From contig NW_024104162.1 in NCBI RefSeq assembly GCF_003945595.2, positions 2,418,001 to 2,482,000 on the forward strand: a stretch of DNA of 64,000 nt, written 5' to 3'. Origin of the DNA: Pipra filicauda (lineage: Eukaryota > Chordata > Aves > Passeriformes > Pipridae). Under the pieces are notes generated by a model, which was not told the origin of the DNA, searched no databases, and was given only the letters and a program-made list of their open reading frames with translations. Positions 39,181 through 49,523 of this stretch are shown here, in pieces (the stretch's first letter is position 1; every line of letters starts with the position of its first letter). The position numbers and the translations under genes were made by a program.

Positions 39181-40514
39181 AAAAGAAGCTGGCTTGGAGA
39201 ACTTTTATATGAATATTTGTGAGTCACAATGCACCCAACTATCAAATGATCCAGGAAACGACTGAGCCTTTCTGAGCAGACATGGAATAGAATTGGTTGC
39301 TGTGGGCCAGACCTCCACCTGCTGCAAAGTGCCTTGGTTGCTGCTGCTTGAATGGAACCACTGCTTTACAGCAGGTGACCTTTCATCCCCAAAATGCAGC
39401 AATACAGGAAAACCTTTCTGCTTTGTCGTGGGTGCAGCTTGTTTGGTGTGGTCACTCCTCCAGCAACTCTGCCCCTGGGGACACCAGGTCTCCAGTTGAG
39501 CCTATGTTGAATTTTAGCAAGTAATGAGCAGAGGAGATGGGATATCCACCTAGGATGTTATTCTTCACAGAGTACCACTTTCCTTAAATAAAAACATACT
39601 ACACCTGTCGGGTTTCCCTCTATCTGTGGGAAGGACTAAATATGAGGGTTCAGCCTTGGAAATGAGAGGTCTGTCTTAGACTTGCCCTGGCTGTTAAGGA
39701 GATGGTGCATTTTGAAGGAACTGAAGCTCCAGTAATTCCCTTCATGCTGCAGCCTCAGATTCATCATCCTTTGGCTTTTAACAGCCAGAGGGAGACAGGC
39801 ATATCTGTGCTTCAGAATAGGGGCTGGAACATTAGTCAAGCCAACCCAAATATAAATCCAGCACCATCAGGTCTTTCCCTGCAGTCATATACTGTCTCCC
39901 ATGTGATTTTAGGCAACATTTTCCAATCTACTTTCTGATAAAACCATCTTCAAATAGCACTTAGGACACTGTCCCAATATTAACACACACACAAAACCCC
40001 TCTTCCTGCAATCAAGTATTTCCTTCCACCAAGAGAGCTACCAGGTTGTGGGCACATCTGTTGGCTTGTTTATACTTTAATGTCATCCAAGTAATAAGAG
40101 CATCAGGAAAAAGAAAACAAAACACAGAAAACCCTCTAGTGGGCTTGGTGCCACTGTGTGTGCCTATGGTAACTACTGTGAGCATTAAGATGAAGCACTT
40201 CAAGCATGAATAATAATACAAAAAAATTCCAGAAGATAGATTAAAGCACCACAGCACTTTGTAATAGTATTTGTAATGCAGATAAAGCATTTGTACTCTA
40301 ATTTCCAGCACCACCAACAAAATAAGTAAGTGTGCTTGGATTGCATTTTTCTTTCAAAAATGGTTCAAAAAATTATTCATATTGAAGGAAAACAACTTAA
40401 ACTGGATTTAGAAACACAATGCAAGCGGGAAACTTACTCGCTGTTATCAACATGACAAGAGCAACCTGTTCTTTTGATAAATGGTGCTTGAAGAAAGACA
40501 CAAAGCTCATCTGC
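39181..40514. other. Non-coding DNA, no supported gene
   Basis: No recognised feature. Frames up to 102 codons lack motifs. Confidence 0.55.
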
Positions 40515-40585
40515 TTTGTGTTTTAAGTTTAATTAAGTAGCGAATTAATGTTTGCAAAGTGCTTTGAGATCCTTCAGACAGAACT
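40515..40585 (+). repeat. MIR/CORE-SINE-like 3' tail relic
   Basis: The block 'gaattaatgtttgcaaagtg' followed by 'ctttgagatcctt' is the characteristic end of old amniote SINE and L2-type elements. Only the tail is recognisable. A second partial copy (caagtgcaaagtgctttcag) lies about 30 bp further on. Confidence 0.5.
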
Positions 40586-40851
40586 CATACAAGTGCAAAG
40601 TGCTTTCAGCATGAAATGCACTTCCAGGAGTTGTACTAACCTATTTATGCCTTTCTGACAGCCTGATCTGCAGCCTGAAGTGGTCAGGGATAAGATCCCT
40701 GCTGACTTCAAGGTGTATCAGATCAAGCCTGCAGGACGTGATTTAGTGGGCAAGTCCAAAGAAGAGAGCTGGAATACTTCCACGCTTAGAGTTAGGCAGG
40801 TATTTAAGTAGCTTGCTTTAGAGAATGTATTTTTATATGCATGCTATTCAT

Positions 40852-41165
40852 TGAATCATAGAGCTTAGGGCCAGAGAAGGACATTATCACAGCTCGGATG
40901 ACCTCCTGTTTATTTCAGACCATTACATTTTACCCAATAACCCTGTGTGAGTGTAACAACCTGTGTCTGCTAGAACAGATCTTCCAGAAAGTGCTTCCAG
41001 GCTTGTTTTAAGGCCAGGTGAATTTAAGGAATCTACCACTTTCTTTGGACTAGTGCTTAATCAACCTCACTGTTTAAAATGTGAACTTTATTTCCCTATG
41101 TCTCCTTTGAATTTATCTGGCTTCAACTTCTGGCCATTATTCCCAACTATATGTTTCTGCTGAAA
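40852..41165 (-). repeat. Ancient CR1-like LINE fragment, antisense
   Basis: Blocks in order are 'tgaatcatagagcttag', 'ggccagagaaggac', 'gatgacctcctg', 'cagatcttccagaaa', 'ggaatctaccacttt', 'aatcaacctcactgtt' and 'tctggcttcaacttctggcc'. These match, from memory, a CR1/L3-type family common in turtles and crocodilians and present as old relics in birds. About 310 bp are retained in collinear order, unusually complete for such an old copy. The exact subfamily is not assignable here. Confidence 0.75.
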
Positions 41166-41210
41166 GAGCCCTTTAGCAGACAGATGTTTCCTGAAGGAGC
41201 ATTTGCTAAG

Positions 41211-41229
41211 GTAGCCTTACTAAGGCTAC
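41211..41229. repeat. Hairpin, 9-bp arms, 1-nt loop
   Basis: GTAGCCTTA and TAAGGCTAC are exact complements around a single C. It sits between the old CR1-like copy and the candidate exons. The loop is too tight for an RNA hairpin, so a near-palindromic protein site or chance is likelier. Confidence 0.5.
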
Positions 41230-41485
41230 TTTTATGTTTGGGAGTGGAAGATCATGGCTTGGGATAAGAAAGTAATTGAAAGAATTAATGTTATTCTATA
41301 GGGATCAAAATATGGTAGGTGTGGGACAAACAGAGACATCTGTGCCCCAAGGATCCCATAGTCAGGTGAGGGAAAAGTATAGCCAGACTGTTGCTGGAAA
41401 AGTATCCTTTTAGCTCTCTTTTATTGCCTCTTATTTGCATTGGGAAGGCTGAGGTGCACAAAAACCTCCCTCTCTGGACACTTAC

Positions 41486-41743
41486 AGGCTGTGTCTTGGT
41501 AACACTTGGCTCCCAGGAGGAGCAGCAGAACAAGGACTGATTCACTGAAGCAAACCTGGAACCCAGCAGGGCAATAATCCCACCATATTTCCATGCCATC
41601 ATGTAAGTTTTGGGAGATATGGATAACTCTGGGCCCAGCTTTGCAATATTGCTTGTGCTACTGGAACACGTAATTAAAGTAGACAGGAACTGCGTTTGGC
41701 CCATCACACTGGCAGGCAGATGAAGCACCGTGATGGGGACCTG
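41486..41743 (-). CDS. Candidate internal exon, 86 codons, unknown gene
   Basis: On the minus strand an open 258-nt segment starts after an acceptor-like sequence (cttctaacttccag, then cag) and ends exactly at GCCT/GTAAGTG, a near-consensus donor. Both boundaries fall in phase 0. The translated product begins QVPITVLHLPAS and contains MMAWKYGGIIALLGSRF. It is of mixed composition with hydrophobic stretches, three acg codons retain CpG, and I recognise no family. It lies 264 bp downstream on the same strand of the 42008-42173 candidate, which ends in phase 0, so the two can be spliced in frame. The polypyrimidine tract is only moderate. Chance open reading with consensus sites remains possible. 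Confidence 0.33.
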
Positions 41744-42007
41744 CTGGAAGTTAGAAGCTGGATACAAGCTCAAACCTTTAAACTAAACACATTTGGAGAG
41801 CCATATGCCACCAACCCAGGCAGTAGAGAGAAACAGTCTGTTTCCTCATAGCCCGGTGCAACTCCCACGCATGGCAACAGAGATGGAGCTGGATGGGGCC
41901 CCTGGAAAGTATTTCTTTTTCTTATTTTATTCTTATCTTTAGGCTCTCCTCATAAAGCCTCCAGTGAAAAAAGGAGAGGAATTTGTGAATAGACAGGGGA
42001 CACTCAC

Positions 42008-42173
42008 CCCTGCATAAACATCCAGTGTTTCCATGTCCAGGATGCCAAACTGCTCCGTGATCACTCTGCCAGCACTTTTGAACCGCAGCAAGCGAATATC
42101 ATTAGCAGCATCTCCCAGCCCCAGCACAAGAGCTTCATTTGCTTTACTGTTGGCTTGGTAACAGCTGCTGTTA
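42008..42173 (-). CDS. Candidate internal exon, 55 codons, unknown gene
   Basis: On the minus strand a pyrimidine-rich tract (cacttttttgccctcctgcc) leads to CAAACAG. An open 166-nt segment follows and ends precisely at GCAGGG/GTGAGTG, a strong donor, in phase 0. The first base completes a codon begun upstream. The peptide contains ALVLGLGDAANDIRLLRF and ends LDMETLDVYAG. Many codons begin with a purine (gat gct gct aat gat att), and several CpGs persist (cgc, cgg, acg), both coding-like signs in this CpG-poor window. I cannot name the protein. GDAAND resembles a HAD-type GDxxND loop but the rest does not support that. The start is set by the acceptor, not by a methionine. More exons would be expected upstream at higher coordinates and none is clear. 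Confidence 0.42.
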
Positions 42174-42923
42174 CTGTTTGAGGTGGCAGGAGGGCAAAAA
42201 AGTGCTTATTGCTTCAGAGCTCTTCAGAAAAGCCTTGTAGCATCCTTGGCAGGGTTTAAGAGCGGCCAGGCACTCCCTGGAGCAATGTCCAGCAAGGCTC
42301 TCAGGTTGTGCTCTTTGCTGCTGTAGAGGTGTCCCTGTCTCTTCCACGAAACACTGGGGCAGTGACAGAGCCCAGGGCCAAGCTGTGGTACCCAGAGCAC
42401 CAAAGGAGCAGCTGGGAGCAGCCAGTGGGCAGAGACAAACCCTGACACATTTACTGTGCAGAACAGGGCAACAATGGGCAGCTCTGCCCCACCCTGGCAT
42501 GGGATCAGTGAGGGTGAAACAGGTGTTACTCCAGCAGTTCCTGAACAGAGTCTCACAGCTTTTTCATGTTCAGTGGGGCAGGTGATAGGAGACTCATCCA
42601 AAATGCGACTTGCCTCTGTCTCTCTGTGCAGCAGCCAAGACAGACATCTGGAAGGAAAACTGGGGTCTATGTTCAGATTTCAGCAACAGCTCTGTGTAAT
42701 GCAGCATATAATGCAATTATTGCCCACCTTTAATCTGCTTTAATATGGCAGGCTGCATGAAATCCAGGTCTAGGTCCTATTTTTAGTACGGTTTGGGTTT
42801 CTCTACCTGCAGTTGTCAATGGTGTAATGGGAGGTGGTGTTATAGCACCCTGCTGCAGAGAGCCAGGGGTGCTCTGTTGTGCATCAGCCCACAACAGTTA
42901 TCAGCTGCATGACAGAATGTGAT
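42174..42923. other. Non-coding or intronic DNA
   Basis: Overlapping frames of about 100 codons on both strands are GC-driven and carry no motif. If the minus-strand exons are real, this is the upstream intron. Confidence 0.5.
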
Positions 42924-43141
42924 CACAGAGTCATAGAATGGCTTAGTTTGGAAGGGACATTAAAGATCATCTGGTTTCAACCTTCTGCCACGGGCAGGGA
43001 CACTTTCCACTAGGTCAGGTTTCTCCAAGCCCCCTCCAACCTGGACTTGAACACTCCCAGGGATGGGGTAGCCACAGCTTCTCTGGGAAACCTGTGCCAG
43101 TGACTCACCACTCTCACAGAAAAGAATTTCTTCCTAAAATG
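42924..43141 (-). repeat. CR1 LINE fragment, 3' end, antisense
   Basis: The longest modern CR1 piece here. It runs from 'agagtcatagaatggc' through 'tttggaagggaca', 'ccacgggcagggacac', 'ccaacctggacttgaacac', 'agggatggggtagcc' and 'ttctctgggaaacctgtgcc' to 'gaaaagaatttcttccta'. The order matches the avian CR1 3' end read backwards for about 220 bp. It is 5'-truncated and non-coding. Confidence 0.95.
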
Positions 43142-43844
43142 ACAAGAGTGATGGGAGCTGATACTTTTGGATGGGGAAGAACTGCACAGAGCCCTAGTCC
43201 TGTGGAACATGGTGACCTGGCAATAGGGTGACAACTACAAAACACAGGTGTTCACAGCTGTCACATCATGGATCTCAGCATTACATGAGGCTGAAATATA
43301 GTTTAGGACATGTTACCTAGGAAATGTGGCTTTAAAACTACAACAGCAACAAAATCAAGATATTTAACAAGGTTTATCTCCAGGTTCCCCATAGGGAAAG
43401 TGCTGGGGCAGAGCTCACTGCCTGTGAACTCCTAAACCATCAGGGGCTAAGGCAAACCTTTCAGGAGGAGCCCTCTGCACAGAGCACATGTTGGATGTGA
43501 GTGCAGAGAAATTCAATGACAAGCATATAAGGATGCAAGAGTTGCCACAGAACATCACCTTTCTGCTCACGATGGTAGGAGAAGATGAAGCTCTGGCTTC
43601 ATCCTCAGCTTAAAGCCTTGAACCTCAGCCTTGAAAAACCGCTTTAGGTTCAGGTGACACAAATACTTCGGAGAGAGAGGAAGAGGTTTTTTCTGGGTGA
43701 TTTTTTTTAATGCCCTTATTCTTTTGCTTCCATCTGATTATAACCAGGATATTGCCAAGTTTTCTAGGCTCCTATTTTTAATTCTCTTCTCTCTCCCCTC
43801 CAACTATCTGACTCCCTTGACCTGCTACCATAATGCGTTTGCAG
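43142..43844. other. Non-coding DNA, no supported gene
   Basis: Nothing is recognised. The final 60 bp form a pyrimidine-rich tract (ttctcttctctctcccctcc) that would serve as the acceptor region of the next candidate exon. Confidence 0.5.
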
Positions 43845-44035
43845 GGAAAAGCAATTGTGGGAACTCTCGGCCTTTCTGCTTTGTGAAGGACAGGACTATC
43901 TCCGGGCTGCCATTCATTCCATCAGCCACTGCTCAGGGAAAGCACAATTTGCTGCAAGCTGATAGCAGCACGCTGACACTTAGCGGGATGGGAACGTGCT
44001 CCAGCCTGACAAGGAACAATCACACATTGCATTAA
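43845..44035 (+). CDS. Candidate terminal exon with stop codon
   Basis: After a pyrimidine-rich stretch and TTTGCAG, an open frame of 62 codons runs to a TAA. The first two bases (GG) complete a split codon. The peptide begins KSNCGNSRPFCFVKDR and ends SSLTRNNHTLH. It is serine/threonine-rich with no domain I recognise. Five CpGs lie in 190 bp (tcgg, ccgg, cacg, agcggg, aacg), more than its surroundings. The nearest AATAAA is at 44325-44330. There is no upstream plus-strand partner exon, so this may be chance or a conserved non-coding element. Confidence 0.2.
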
Positions 44036-44105
44036 AGGAAGAAAGGGGACAGGGAGGAGAGAGCAAAAGAGGTAGAGAAGGGGAGAAAAAGAAAAAAAAA
44101 GGAAT
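44034..44105. repeat. Polypurine tract, about 70 nt
   Basis: Apart from three pyrimidines (44050, 44064, 44073) the plus strand is entirely A and G, ending in a run of nine A. Such tracts can form intramolecular triplexes. It directly follows the candidate stop codon. Confidence 0.75.
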
Positions 44106-44473
44106 GGTTAGCTATTCAGAAAATGCCCTGTAATTTGGGTGTCAGTACTAAAATGTTAGGTCAGATGTTTTGATTGAATGTCAGTAGGGATTGTACGCTG
44201 GAGAGTCGTGCTTCCCATTTTACTGACAGAGGAAACTAATGGGAAAATATTCCAAAGTGACTGATTTTGGTGCCAAGACTCTTTTACTGATACCTCAAAG
44301 AAGCACAGAGAATGCCACTGCATGAATAAACATATTTTTCCCATGTTATTTAAATAAATATATAACCAAAAATTGAAAGTAAACTCAAACTCAGCTGCAA
44401 GAACAGCTGAGTCCCTGCAGCCCACCAGCAAGAGCTGGAAAATCCATAAAAGAAGCAAGTGTCCTTTTTATTC

Positions 44474-44490
44474 TTTTTTTTTTTTTTTTT
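44474..44490. repeat. Poly-T run of 17
   Basis: A simple mononucleotide run following 'tttttattc'. It may be a reversed A-tail or slippage. No adjacent retroposed body is recognised. Confidence 0.8.
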
Positions 44491-44559
44491 AAACTCTCCC
44501 AGTGAGATCAGCTTGATGATCTCCCCTCTACAGCTTGTGTCTCTTTGGAAGAACAGCGC

Positions 44560-44900
44560 TGTTAATTTGCTCTCTCACATGACTGGATGTAATACACTTC
44601 TATAACCTTTTAACATTTTGCTGCTTGCATGGCATACCTGTGTCTTACTTATTGCTCATCGAATTATGCAGGGAACTCAGAGCCCTGCTAAGATGTTTTA
44701 AATACATCTGCATCAAAAATACACTTCTGTAATCCAGGCAGCACAAAATCATTATCACAGCCTCATCTGCATATTAGGATTCATTCTCTCAGCCTGAGAA
44801 TACAGCACTGAAATAGCCAAGCATAAAAGAGATGGAGAATTTTCCTCAGGTGGTGCCTCATAAATCATCAGTTTCTAATTTACAGATTTTTTTTTCCTCT
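44560..44900. promoter_or_regulatory. Candidate conserved non-coding element
   Basis: AT-rich, frame-poor DNA with octamer- and homeobox-like words (tctgcatattagg, gaattatgc, aaatcatcag, ctaatttac) and one retained CpG (catcgaatta). It looks enhancer-like by composition only. Confidence 0.2.
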
Positions 44901-44910
44901 GGATTTCCAT

Positions 44911-44928
44911 CTATTTATTTATTTATTG
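44911..44928. repeat. (TATT)n microsatellite
   Basis: About four tandem TATT units, a short simple repeat. Confidence 0.75.
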
Positions 44929-44968
44929 CTTTCCAGAATGCAGAGTAATTAATATTATCTTCTCTGCA

Positions 44969-45008
44969 GACAGAAGAAAAAATAAAAAAATAAAAGAAAA
45001 AAGAAGAT
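44969..45008. repeat. A-rich low-complexity tract
   Basis: Runs of A interrupted by G or T (gaaaaaataaaaaaataaaa) form a low-complexity purine tract. No adjacent retroelement body is recognised. Confidence 0.7.
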
Positions 45009-46874
45009 ATGTTGCCTGAGCAGGTTCACCATCTTCTCTTCATAGTGAGTTTGTGTGGATAGGGACAGTTGTGGAGCAGGAAGAGTGTGGTTTAAGTTTT
45101 GGCTAAGGACTTCTGAGTTCTGTACACAGATCCTACTCCTCCTCCATATGCCCTGGGTGACTTTGAGCAAATTCATCAAACTTTCAAAACATCTTGAATG
45201 CCACTGACTTTCAGCAGGACTCCTCAGTTGGGACACTGGGCTTCTAAATGCAGATGGCTGGTTTAGAAGACTTTACCTTTTATCTCTCTATGCTTTCACC
45301 TCTATCCCTGGACTGTGTAAGTGTGCTCTGGGCTGCGTCCTGTTGAGGGCATAGACTGCTTTTCCCATTGTATGCCTGTAAGGTGCTTAGGATGACAGGC
45401 TTTCCATTAGGACCAGCAAGCTTCACTGTATACATAAAAGTAGGACATACAGAAACCTCAAGTGTTTCATAGCTGGAAACAAAAATAAGCATTTCCTCAA
45501 CCTGCTAGTGGTTTTCAGTGTCTCTGCTTATGGGTGTCCAATCTGAGAAAAGCTAAGGTGACTTGATTTAGGGAGAGTAGATTTTCAGCAATTTTGGTCA
45601 AGCTGAATGCCAAAAAAATTGCTACTGGTGAATTAAAATGTAAGCCAAAGCTTTTTACTTGCAAATCTCCAGTTCAATTCTGGCTCAGGCAAGCAGGCAC
45701 TGGGAGTTGTTCCTGTCTGACAGTTGCATCAGTGGCATCTGGAAAATGAGCTTCTAAGTTTCAGTTTAATTTCTAGTGAATACATTACTAAAAACCCATT
45801 CAGTGCATACATCCTGGTACCTACCAACTGCAATTGCCTATGAATCATCAGGGATGCGTTTGTACAAACGATGCTACCACAAAAACAAATGGTAGTGATT
45901 GCATCATTCTTGCCTCAGCACAGAAATCAGACACTAAATCATAAAACCCATTTTGTTTCTTGAGGCCAAGAGCACAGGAGGAGAGGAAACAAGCCCAGAT
46001 TTTGGAAGCCAGAGCTAGATAGGTATATCTAGTCTATGAGCTTTTCCTGAAATATTGCTGAGAGATGCTTTGTGGACTGACAGAGACAATGGCCTCAAGG
46101 GAAGGCAACGAGAGAAAATTAATTATAATGTCAAAGTTAAACTGGAACAAAAGCAAGTGGAGGCAGAGCCAACTGTGAGCCAATGAACCTCTCTATAGTA
46201 GGAATTTTGCATCAATTAATAGGACTGTACCCTGATAAAGGTTACCTTGTCACTGCTAACAGTATGTGATTTTTCCCCTATACCCATATCTATATTGTTA
46301 GTCAGGAATGAACTTTAGTAAAATTATGCTGTCAGAACTTATCACCAGAGTGACCACACGCATGGTACAGTAGGTGCAGTGCAAAGATCTGCTTTGATTT
46401 TCTCCTCTGAGGTGCCAAACTCGTTTCAAACCTGCATTAAAGCCACTGGCACCAAGACAAGTCACGCAACACTGCGATGGAACCATCCTCAGGAGCCTTC
46501 ACTCAGAACAGGAAGGAGAGGTGCAAAGACAGGCTGGTAAGAGGTGAGATACACAGACTCTGGTCCCAGCTCTGCTAACAGCTTTTGATAACTGTGTCAG
46601 GCTGTCTGGGTCATGATTTTTCCAATTGTGCAGTTTCATGTGTGAAAATGCCCACACAACTGGATTCTGAAGTTGGCCAAAAATTGCAGTAGTGGAGCAT
46701 AGTGAGGTGGGGGATCCCTACCAAGCCTACACCTGCACTGGGGTTGCAATTTAGCTAAAAAATTACACCTATACATTTAGAGTCATAAATGGTCACATGC
46801 AAGAATGAAACTTGTGCCTTTTATCCCCCTGTGTCTTCATGTCATTTTCCATCCCCCTCTCCCTACACCACATT
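45009..46874. other. Non-coding DNA, possible old SINE traces
   Basis: No gene is supported. The stretch 45110-45200 (ttctgagttctgtacacag, ccctgggtgactttgagcaa) resembles the body of a MIR-like SINE. So does 46548-46600 (ctctggtcccagctctgcta). Both are too decayed for a firm call. Confidence 0.4.
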
Positions 46875-46980
46875 TAGAAAATGGACAGAATTTTTGGCTA
46901 CCTCACCAGATTACCTCTGAAAATGAATTAATGCTTGTAAAGAGCTCTGTGTCTGGAAGACACAGAGATTATAATTAAAC
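46875..46980 (+). repeat. SINE-tail-like relic containing a perfect hairpin
   Basis: The words 'gctacctcaccag', 'gaattaatgcttgtaaagag' and 'ctctg' resemble the 3' end of MIR-like SINEs. Embedded at 46945-46967 is a perfect hairpin: CTCTGTGTCT, loop gga, AGACACAGAG. Confidence 0.45.
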
Positions 46981-47229
46981 TGCTAAACAGTGCAGCTGGA
47001 TTTACTCAGAGTGCTGCCAACAACTGTATGCTGTCCTTTCAAGCAGAGCAACACACACACTTCCAACCAAAGGGACAGACATGGTCCACATTTGTGCCCT
47101 CAAGGCTGTTTGGGAAAAGAGCAATCAGCAAACTTCATCAGGCTTAGAAGGCTGTTCAGGGAAACAGAAGACTCCTCTGTAATTCTTTGGGGCAATGAGA
47201 CCACTGAAAGCCACCTCCCATGACCCATC
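46981..47229. other. Non-coding DNA
   Basis: Nothing is recognised apart from a short (AC) run near 47052-47060. Confidence 0.5.
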
Positions 47230-47262
47230 ACAACAATATTAAGTGGCTACAAATATTGTTGT
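47230..47262. repeat. Perfect 11-bp hairpin (ACAACAATATT)
   Basis: ACAACAATATT and AATATTGTTGT are exact complements separated by an 11-nt loop. It is AT-rich, and the duplicated ATATTG words may alternatively be SOX-type sites (ACAAT) facing each other. Confidence 0.65.
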
Positions 47263-47560
47263 TTTATTCAGCATAAGGGATCAAACCAAGTCCTTACTTC
47301 TGATCTGTAATGCAAGAGCTCAGTGAGGCCATTTTATCTTGTGTGGGACTCTTGATAGGCTGGCTCTGTTCTACCTCCCACCCACGATTTTTCATGAGGA
47401 CCATCTTTCCTGTGGTCTCCTCCAGCAGGCTGTGGGAGACATGCCACTTGCAAGTCTTCAGAATTGCATCCTGTATCAGCCATACAAAATAATTTTGGCT
47501 GCTATGGAAAGGTGTAGTCACAAATGTTTGTAGCCCTCACCTACCACTCCTAAATAAGAG

Positions 47561-47585
47561 TAACCTCATACTATGTATGAGGTTA
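47561..47585. repeat. Perfect 11-bp palindrome, 3-nt centre
   Basis: TAACCTCATAC and GTATGAGGTTA flank TAT with no mismatch, making a 25-bp palindrome. Contained GAGGTTA/TAACCTC half-sites resemble nuclear-receptor half-sites in everted or inverted layout. No transposon ends or target duplication are visible around it. Confidence 0.7.
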
Positions 47586-49496
47586 AGTGGCCACCAAAGC
47601 ATGAAGCAAATCATCTTCCTGGTATTCTTTGTACAATCAATTACCCAGGATGTTGAGCACATCATTATGACCGGCACTATTTGGATCTATGGAGAAGTAA
47701 AGCCTGAAATACTTTAGTGTGAGCACTTTTACTGGAGGAAAGGGCATTACAGACCAGCCTTCTACCGTCCAAGGTGAAAAGAGTAACACGAATAGCCACA
47801 GTGGCAGTCATGGCATTGGCATGACAAACCTGCTCTGATGCTCACTCCTTCTCCTCTGCTCTAGCCAGACTCCTAGGAAGTATTCCCAGCTTCTCCTCCA
47901 GGTACTCCTAGAAGGAGGGGAGGACCAGTGTTGTGTGCTCAGCACTTACTAGCACTTAGGCTTTATGGGAGTTAGGGATATAGAAACAATAGGAGCCTCC
48001 AAAGGAGGTAATATAGGGTGGAGGAAGTGATACTATCTGGCAGACATGTGTTTATTAACCATTTTATAATCACAATACATGGAATTACAGTTTGACAAGA
48101 CACTGCCAATGTGAACAACATCTGGAAGCATATTGGGTTCTTCAGAATGAGTACAGTTTCCTTTCCATTATTTGCTTCTGCTGAGAGTGGCAGTAAACTG
48201 TAGTTAATAAAGGAGAGCCAGCTTTTATGGGCTAGGAAGACAGTAAATATATGCAAAATGGTTTGTTGAATCTAGCAGTGGGGTGCCATAAGAGGCTTCA
48301 TAAAGCAGGGATAGAGTTTAGCATCATTCTTCTAGGGCTGGGAGTGATGCAGAATAAATCTCTCTTGAGTCTACTTACTGACTGCCCCAGTTCAGATGGT
48401 GTATACACAGTCAGTGCTTCCTTCTCAGCAGAGTTCTGTTAATCACTGTTAATGCCAGTCATCAGATCACTAATCATTTGAAACAAGAAACTGCAGATAT
48501 TAAGACAGAGATTCAGAGCAAGATAAATAGCACTGATCTCTCCAGGGGCAGGAACAAGGTCTAATGCTGCCTGGTACAGCATGATGCTGTTTGCCTTCCT
48601 AATCTTTATTAGGATAGAAGCTACTCTACCCTGGCACAGAGAAGGAAGGAGGAAGCTTGAGAAACCGTCATATGGACACATGGATACAGAGATGGATGTG
48701 GCCAGACCCTGACAATGTCCCTCTGTGGCAGAGGGGAAGGGCACAATAAACCCACCTCATGGCTATGCCCTACAAGACTCAAAGGTCTACGTGTTTTGTA
48801 TCAGTTTGACTATTGAGCTGCAAGTGCCCATAGCCATACTTGGAATCACTTGAGTAGCCTTGATGGGAAGGCAAGATTTCTTAAGACCCACATCAGTCTT
48901 CTAGCCCAGCCTGATTCCTTCTGTTGACTACACAAACCTGAGAGCTGAAGCAACACCATTTTCTCCTGCTGTTAGGGAGGTTTTAAGAGTAGGTCCACAG
49001 GCAGAAACTGTGGTTCTCCTGATGGCCACTTGTGTCTCAGTTTATCATTTGTGGTCCTGGAAACACGTCCTGAGTTGTCTGAAACAATTCATTTTTCTGC
49101 TCAGAGCAAAGGCAATGAAAAGGTTATGCCACTGCGGTGCAAATTTTCCTTGTAAATCAGATCCAGAAGTCAAAGCCTGGCAGCTACCTCCTCTGACTTA
49201 GTTGAGATCCTGAACCAAGGGCATGTGCCTGCAGATGTCAGAGTGTGGATTTACATGGCAGCTTGGGATGTGGGTCTCTGGCTTAATTTGCATGTACTAC
49301 CAACATCAGCTTCATTTCCTCTGATGATGGCACTCAGTGTCCTTGGCATAAGACATTTCATGACACAGGATCTGCCATTTTAACACAGGCTCACCTCGGA
49401 GGTGTTGGAATTGGGTAGAGAGCAGTACAAATGCAGTACCCAGTGACTCTTAAAGGCAGGACTTGACAATATAACAAGCAACAAAACTGGATGTGC
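47586..49496. other. Non-coding DNA, no supported gene
   Basis: A minus-strand 51-nt stretch at about 49393-49443 has acceptor-like and GAG/GTGAGC donor-like ends and is open. It is too short to be more than a chance hit. Its end phase also does not match the start of the candidate exon at 42173 without an intervening exon. Confidence 0.45.
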
Positions 49497-49523
49497 AAGG
49501 GAGGAGGAGGGGAGGAGGGAGAA
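49497..49523. repeat. Pure purine GGA-rich tract
   Basis: Twenty-seven consecutive purines dominated by GGA/GGAGG. A low-complexity tract with G-rich secondary-structure potential. Confidence 0.75.

Noticed and set aside
42068..42127. GDAAND as a HAD/P-type ATPase phosphatase loop
   Set aside because: The residues following the motif do not match the P-type ATPase or HAD families, and the conserved glycine of GDGxND is an alanine.
49393..49443. 51-nt minus-strand exon-like stretch with GTGAGC donor
   Set aside because: Very short, and its phase-0 end does not join the 42173 acceptor without an extra exon.
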